Assembly: GCA_964007475.1 (NCBI GenBank)
Contig: OZ023274.1
Location: 91,597,213-91,661,212 of the forward strand
DNA: 64,000 nt
Direction: 5' to 3'
Source of the DNA: Hybos culiciformis
Lineage: Eukaryota; Arthropoda; Insecta; Diptera; Hybotidae
Both the position numbers and the translations under genes were made by a program. Of this stretch, positions 57,647 through 64,000 are shown one piece after another; within the stretch, counting starts at the first letter, position 1; every line of letters begins with the position of its first letter. The notes beneath the pieces are model-generated. The model was not told where the DNA came from and did no database searches. It saw only the letters and a program-made list of their open reading frames with translations.

Positions 57647-60148
57647 TTGATAATAATTTATTTAATGAGTATTAAATTTTTTTTTTTTTTTATTAAATTA
57701 TTTTTGTAATTTATTTTAATTCTAAAAAATATCACAAAATTTTGACTTTTTTTATTATTCACCTTTTTGTTTTTATTTAATTTTATTTTATTTTAAAAAT
57801 TAATTAAATTTTTACTACCATAATATTTAATGAGAAAATTTATTTTTTTTAAGCTTAAATGATTGATAGGATTTTTTTTTTTCGTTATTATTTTATTTAT
57901 ATTTTATATAAATAAAAATTGATAAAAAAGAAAATTAGACTAAAGCACTTGTGAAAAACCTTAAATTCAATTTATTATTACTTTGAATTAAAAATTTATT
58001 ATTTCTTTATAACTATAATCTAGATCTAAATCTAAACCTAAATTTTTTTATATAATTTGTATTAAAAAAAATTATTTTATATTTTTGTTAATTATTATTT
58101 AGAATTCTTAGTTTTTAAAATTATGTTGATCCACTAGAATGTTTTTTATATTTTGGCAAAATAGCTGACTTTGTTGAGAGAAATTCCCTTTCAAATCCGT
58201 TAATCTGAAAATATAAATTAAATTATAAAATTAAATATTAAGAAGTTTTATTTTGATATAAAAAAATGTATATTATAAGAAACTATAACCTCGATGAATA
58301 ATCCCTAACCTTATTTTGAATATATAAGAATATTCTTAACAATAACTTCCTATTTCCTTATCTATGTACATACTTAGTTTTGTATTGTAAGTTCAGCGAT
58401 GGAACAAAGAAATAAGTTGTTGATTTATTTAATTTTATTTTTAACTATTTAACGCTACTTAAAATTGTCAAAAAAAAATGTTTAAAGGAGTGTACAAGCA
58501 ATTTAGTGCCTAAAAATAATATTTTAATAAGATTACTCCTATTTTAATATCCGGAAATATTTAAAGCTTTTTAACATACAAAACCTCCCAGATTAGATTT
58601 TTTTTCATTGCAGATAGATAATAAGCAGTAATGTGTTTTTTTTTGAAGGATTTTTTTTATTTAATTTTTTCTCATCATTATACACATTTTTTATATATAC
58701 ATATATACAGCTAAAGCTATTATAGGTATAACTTTTGTTTGTTATGTGAAATATGACTCTATTTCATATCTTAAAAATTTTGTTTAAAAAAGAATTTTAA
58801 TGAAATTACAAGAAAAGCGTAAGTCTCAAAAGTCAACTTTTTAGATAATTTTTGAAGCACTGAGGGCCTTAAAAATGCAATAGCATTGAGCAGAAAAATT
58901 TAATATCTCAAAACTATCAAAATAGAGTTGCGTCCTTCTTGCTTTTAAAGCAGAATTGTGAATTGCTTTCTTTGGCGATGTTTTTAACTAGTCCAATATT
59001 CGTCTCCATAGTTCAAATTAATAGCTACAAAAACTAAAGATACAATTAGTGGTCGACCAGTAAAAAAAAAAATTTACTTTTTTTTAAGCTTGAGTTAAAA
59101 TATATATAAAATGTTATAGCTATACATTTGAAGTAATAATATTATTAATTAAAATATATAAAAAAAAATATATATAAAAAGGATCTTTGGAAAATAAACA
59201 ATACTTTTGTAAACTTTTTCCCATTTAGGGATGGAGAGAGATAATAAAATTTTGTAGTTTTTATAAACACACAACTTTTAAAAGATATAAACCAAGTGTA
59301 AACATAATAAATAAATATTATGTACAAATCCTTATAAACTCTATATAAAAATAATTTTTATATTACCTACAACTTTATCAAAAAATAAAACAAAATAAAA
59401 ATTACTAATTTCCGATATTAACAACAAAAATATTTAACCAAAATAAAAAAAAATTTTCATAATAAAATATTTAGTTTAAATTAAGATAAATATTTCCCTG
59501 TAGCTTTTAATGAAATTAAAATGAAATATAAATACTCTATTCCTTTTTTGCAAATAATATTTGTACATATATATATTTATTTATATATTTTTTATTATTA
59601 TTTTTTGTTGGGCAGAGCAAAAACCACCTACTATATGTAAATTTAAGCATTTTTCTGTTTGGCTACAAAAAAAAAAAAAATAAATAAAATAAAATAAACT
59701 AACGAACTATAAAACAACGAAAACTGTTTTATAAAGGCACACCTTAAAGTTAATTCAAATTGAAATTACCGCAAAAAATGTAAATTTTAATGCTGTTCTG
59801 GGGGTATATGAATATGCAATTATGTTATTCTTTTAACACACTCTCTCATCCCATAATTGTCTCAAATGGGAATTGAATAATTTTGTTTTCTTTTTATATA
59901 TTCAAAATAATTTTATTACATGAGTTTCGGGGTTTTTTTTTTTTAATATTTATTAGAAGATAAATTTTATTTTAAATAAAAAATAAAGTTATTTCAATGT
60001 TAATCTAAATTTAAATATAATGTTTTAATTAAAAGAAAATAAATAATATATATACATAAGAAATTTCTTTAGCTGTATTATCACTATTTACGTTGAATTG
60101 TTGAAATAATATTGATCTTGACCAAATTTCTTTTTTTGGAAGCCATAT

Positions 60149-60335
60149 CAATATAACATACATATATTATGTAAGGTAAAATATGTACAGTACTTGTTAA
60201 AAAGCAGATGAGGTAATGCAACTATGTATACAAATACTAAAACCAGAAAAAAAGAAGATTGAAATTATCTATCTTCTTTTTTTCTGGTTTTAGTATTACT
60301 TACTTTACTTTACATAATATATGTATGTTATATTG
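60149..60335. mobile_element. 187-bp nested inverted repeat (MITE-like)
   Basis: Outer arms of 32 bp (60149-60180 and 60304-60335, starting CAATATAACATACATATATT) match at all but one position. Inside lies a perfect 27-bp hairpin (60233-60259 with 60271-60297, CTAAAACCAGAAAAAAAGAAG) around an 11-nt loop. No ORF, no clear target duplication. Confidence 0.8.
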
Positions 60336-63300
60336 TTAGAAATTAATACTCAGAATCGAAATATCAGTTCATTCAATATAATTATAAAAGACCAATTAAT
60401 TCTCCTAAGCTTGATGGGATCAGGACGAAACAGTTCAATGATATTTCAGTTAATTTAAAGTACAGTACATATTCTCAAATAATAAAGTAGTAATAGATTT
60501 GATAAGTGCTTTCATGAAACCCATTTTTATCTATACCATATTAAAAACATAAGAGTTCAGGACTTGCAAAGCCACGCTAAAATCCTCCAAACTTCAAATT
60601 TTATTATATTATGTTTGATGAAGACATTAAAAAAATAAGTAACACAGAATCTAACACTGCAGTGTTGTATTTTGAAGCCAAGTTAGTTTGCAATCATGAG
60701 TTTCTCTTGTTCCGGTCAATTAGAAAACATCAGAATTTTGCACATTTAATTCGCAATTAAGAGAAATACGTTTGGTTTTATTGATGGATCATTTTTAATG
60801 TTTTACTATAATTTCTGTCATTTCAATTAAAATAATCAATATTAAGAACCTTAAACTCATTTTTAACACAAATTATAATTTAATTTACAATTAAATTTTA
60901 ATTTAACCTATGATGTCGCATTTAAAAATTATGATTAAACAAGTTAAAAAAATTTTCATGCCACATAAATAGTATCATTTTACATTATGTATACCTCTAC
61001 ATGTAGCTCACATTTTGTTTTATTTTTATTCTCACTTAATTTATATAAATATTCAGGTTGTGGAAATACGTCAAGCATAAGTGACCAATATCAAAATTAA
61101 TATACATAAAGTAAAAAAAGCCACAAAATTTATAAAAAAAAAAAATTTATTCACTCTCAAGGTAACCAAAGTTATATGCCTATATGTTGAACATATGTTA
61201 AAATGTATGTTGTATTATGGGTGAACTACTTATGAATGTATATGGAATTAAAACCTATTATAGGTATATATATATATACACAATATTTAACCTCTGAAGT
61301 ACAATAATAATTATTAGTAATTTTTTTTTTTGTTTTAAAAAAGTAAAATCCATTTTTAAAATATATAATATATATAAATATATTTTAGGAACTTTTATGT
61401 CCTTATTTTTGTTTTTTTATTTTTCATATATGAGAATCAAAGAAAAAAAGTTTTTTTTTTGCCTTTATTTTGGCTGTCGTCCAAATAGTTTGGTAGTAAA
61501 AAAAAATATACATATATATCTTTTTATGGAATTTATATTTTTTTTTTTTTTACTAAATATAAAAAAATCTCGTAGAAAATTGATAAAAAAATCTGATTTT
61601 CTTAAAACCAACAATTTTTGTATTTTCATCGTCATAAATTTTTTAAAAAATAAAATCCGCAAATTTAAGTACATACACGAAAGAAAAAATATTTTTCTCT
61701 CACGGTGGAATTTAAAAAAAAAAAAATGTTTGTTATTATTATATTCAAGGTTTAGAGTAGATATTTTCATATGAAATTTTAAACTGGTTCTGAAGAAAAA
61801 ATCAAATCTTTACTTTCAGATTTTAAATTGAATAGAACTTTATTATAGCTAGGCACTATGAAAGAAGTGTAAGTGATGGCTTGAAATTAGGAAGTAATTT
61901 TCAGAAAATGAATATTAAAATTTGTTTAAGCACTAGTTAATGTTAATCTTTAACAGCACTTTCAAACCGCTATAGGAAAGCTTGCTAGATCCAAATATTC
62001 TCGAGGCATAATTTATTTGTTTATTATAGTAATTTTCTATATTTTCAATTGATTTTTTTTTTGTTACAAAACGTATCTGAAATTTTAAAGATAATAAAAC
62101 CACAGATTTATGTAACAATATGTTCACACTATGTAAAATTATGTATAGTTTTAGTTGAAACTAGTGTAGTTTTGGTTTAAAAGTTAGTTTTGACTAAAAC
62201 TTTTTGGTAAAGCTAGAAAAATACAGCTGTAACCAAGAATGAAATCAGTTATTTGTAATAAATCACGTCATATTCCAGGTCGTCCAAAATAAACAATTTA
62301 ACAATGTAAAAAACAAAAATTTTTCTAAACATATAAAAATATCACATATAAATTGTAAACAATCATAAATAAATTTTTAGTTGTCAAACTGGCACTAGTT
62401 TAGTTACGTTCATACCAGCGACAAATTTATGAAATTTAAACTATAACTTGTGTATTTTGGTTTCTGCCACACAAAAGCTAACCAGTTTAAGCTTGTTATG
62501 ATCAAAGCATTTATGTTAAAACTCTTAAGCAGATGCAAAATGTTCACCTATTTTTATGTAGCAAAATTTTGTTAATTGTAAATTTCTATGTTTATTTAAA
62601 TACTCTTGTTAAAATGTAAACAAACTAATTCATGCGAATCCATTCATAAGAATATATTAGAGAGACTGATTATTATTTTATTTATTTTTAGATTTTTTTA
62701 TTACTATTATTCTTTTTTTTTTATTTTAATAATAACCACTGCAACATATTTATTTTAATGAATGGTCATAAATTTTTCTAAATCAAAAAAAAAAACCATA
62801 ATAGTAATAATAATAATCACAATAATAATAATAATGGTACTAACAACTAACTAATAATAATAGTATAAAATAAAAAAAAAATTTCAAATCAAGAAAAAAA
62901 AATTAAATTTTTTTTTTTTGATAATCAAAAATTCATTGTTACTTTTATAACGATACTTTAATTTTTTACATAAAAAAAAAAATAAAAATTAAAAAATATT
63001 ATAATAAAATAAAAAACCTTGAAAAGTAATTGGCAAAAACATTGAAGAAATAATTTGACAGTTAAAAAAATATATATATAAAATTTTTTTATTTTTTATT
63101 TTATTGTATAAAATAAATTAAAGAATTTATTGTTATCCTTTAGAACTTTTTTTTTTATCATGTATACGTTATGAGTTAAAAGTATGGAAAATGGTAATTT
63201 TGTTTGCTGCCCGCCCACTGGCTAAAAATTTATTATTCACATTAATATGGCTATACCAATTTAAATATACACTTTTCACACTTCAAGTTTAAATCGTATC

Positions 63301-64000
63301 GTATCGTTGTTGAATTATTGTAGTTTTATAATATACATGTATAAAAAAATTCAAGGGTTTAACTATGCGTTAAATATGAGTTAAATTAGGTTCACTTGAT
63401 AAAACACAGAATATTCGGCCAAATAAAGAAAAATATGTAATCGATTACACACACATTTCTTTTTACTTTATTTTATTAATATTTATTTTGAAATTTAATG
63501 TAGTTCTACATAAGAACAAAATTGAACGTGTTTTTTAATTTATTGAGTGAGAACAGGTATTTTATCAAGGGATAAGCTCATATGAATATTTTTTTCTAAT
63601 GTGAGAAGCATTTATTAGTTCAAAAGGATGTGAAGCTTCTAGGTAAATATATTTAACAAGAGCACGGAAAAGCAAACCATCAAATTTTACAATGTTCTTC
63701 TAATGTTTAACTTAAACATTATTATGTTCTAAAAGATTTTCAATTTTCAATATTTTATTAATTTAATTTAATATTGAGTTTTTTTTTTTTTTCAACCTTC
63801 ATATTATTCTGTTCACAATTTCCTTTTTTAAAATCCTTTTTTAAGGCAGTTTCTTAAATCCTTCTTTCATATCTTATCTTTTATATCCTACATAATAATA
63901 ATAATAATATTTACATCCTACTTGTTATGGCCCCAGATATAAAAAGTTAAAAATACATTTTCCGTGTTTTTTTTTATTATACATATATGAAAAATAATTA

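Larger units (their letters stand above)
57355..64000 (-). other. Region upstream of the erg start codon
   Basis: A+T-rich DNA presumably containing the 5' UTR and promoter, neither of which I can place. An acceptor-like TTTATATTTTCAG occurs at 58205 on the minus strand but nothing else supports an exon there. It contains (AAT)n at 57435-57453, an AAGCTT cluster (57546-57646), a nested hairpin element (60149-60335) and (AAT)n near 62803-62836. The open frames near 61.4-61.8 kb are low-complexity Phe/Lys. Confidence 0.6.

Noticed and set aside
58100..58205. Possible 5' UTR exon of erg beginning after TTTATATTTTCAG
   Set aside because: Only an acceptor-like sequence; no donor, start site or composition change supports it.
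61397..61774. 125-codon plus-strand frame and its 101-codon antisense partner
   Set aside because: Phe/Lys/Ile-rich translation of T and A runs; no domain, no promoter or splice context.

Overview
The window is a very A+T-rich stretch of animal nuclear DNA, most likely from an insect. Long homopolymer runs, GT-AG introns, TA- and TTAA-flanked MITEs, a Ty3/gypsy LTR retrotransposon and an insect-type ERG potassium channel gene all fit this. I cannot fix the order or species from sequence alone.

One host gene dominates. Nine coding exons on the minus strand (57354 down to 3337) encode the cytoplasmic N-terminus of an ERG-type (KCNH; Drosophila seizure, sei) voltage-gated potassium channel. They give 397 codons: the N-cap, the PAS domain and the long linker that leads to S1. 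Splice phases agree across all eight junctions. The membrane segments, pore and cyclic-nucleotide-binding homology domain must lie beyond position 1. The first coding exon is separated from the PAS exon by a 36.5 kb intron.

That first intron holds most of the mobile DNA. It includes a structurally complete, very young Ty3/gypsy element (33820-41063) in the opposite orientation to the host gene. The element has LTRs differing at two positions, a GAAT target duplication, a tRNA-Arg-like primer site, a 105-codon basic leader ORF, gag, a canonical -1 frameshift signal, an intact pol, and a polypurine tract, but no env. A transposon cluster at 43.1-48.0 kb contains a hAT-type element with an 8-bp target duplication and another MITE nested inside it, the 3' end of a non-LTR retrotransposon, a 700-bp fold-back element, and one of two copies of a composite TTAA element with a palindromic segment. 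The other copy is at 26962-27579. Smaller inverted-repeat elements lie at 8.4, 12.5, 18.3, 24.3, 49.4, 55.1 and 60.2 kb.

The rest is intron or upstream DNA with homopolymers and microsatellites in which I see no gene. No tRNA, rRNA, CRISPR array or prokaryote-type operon is visible.
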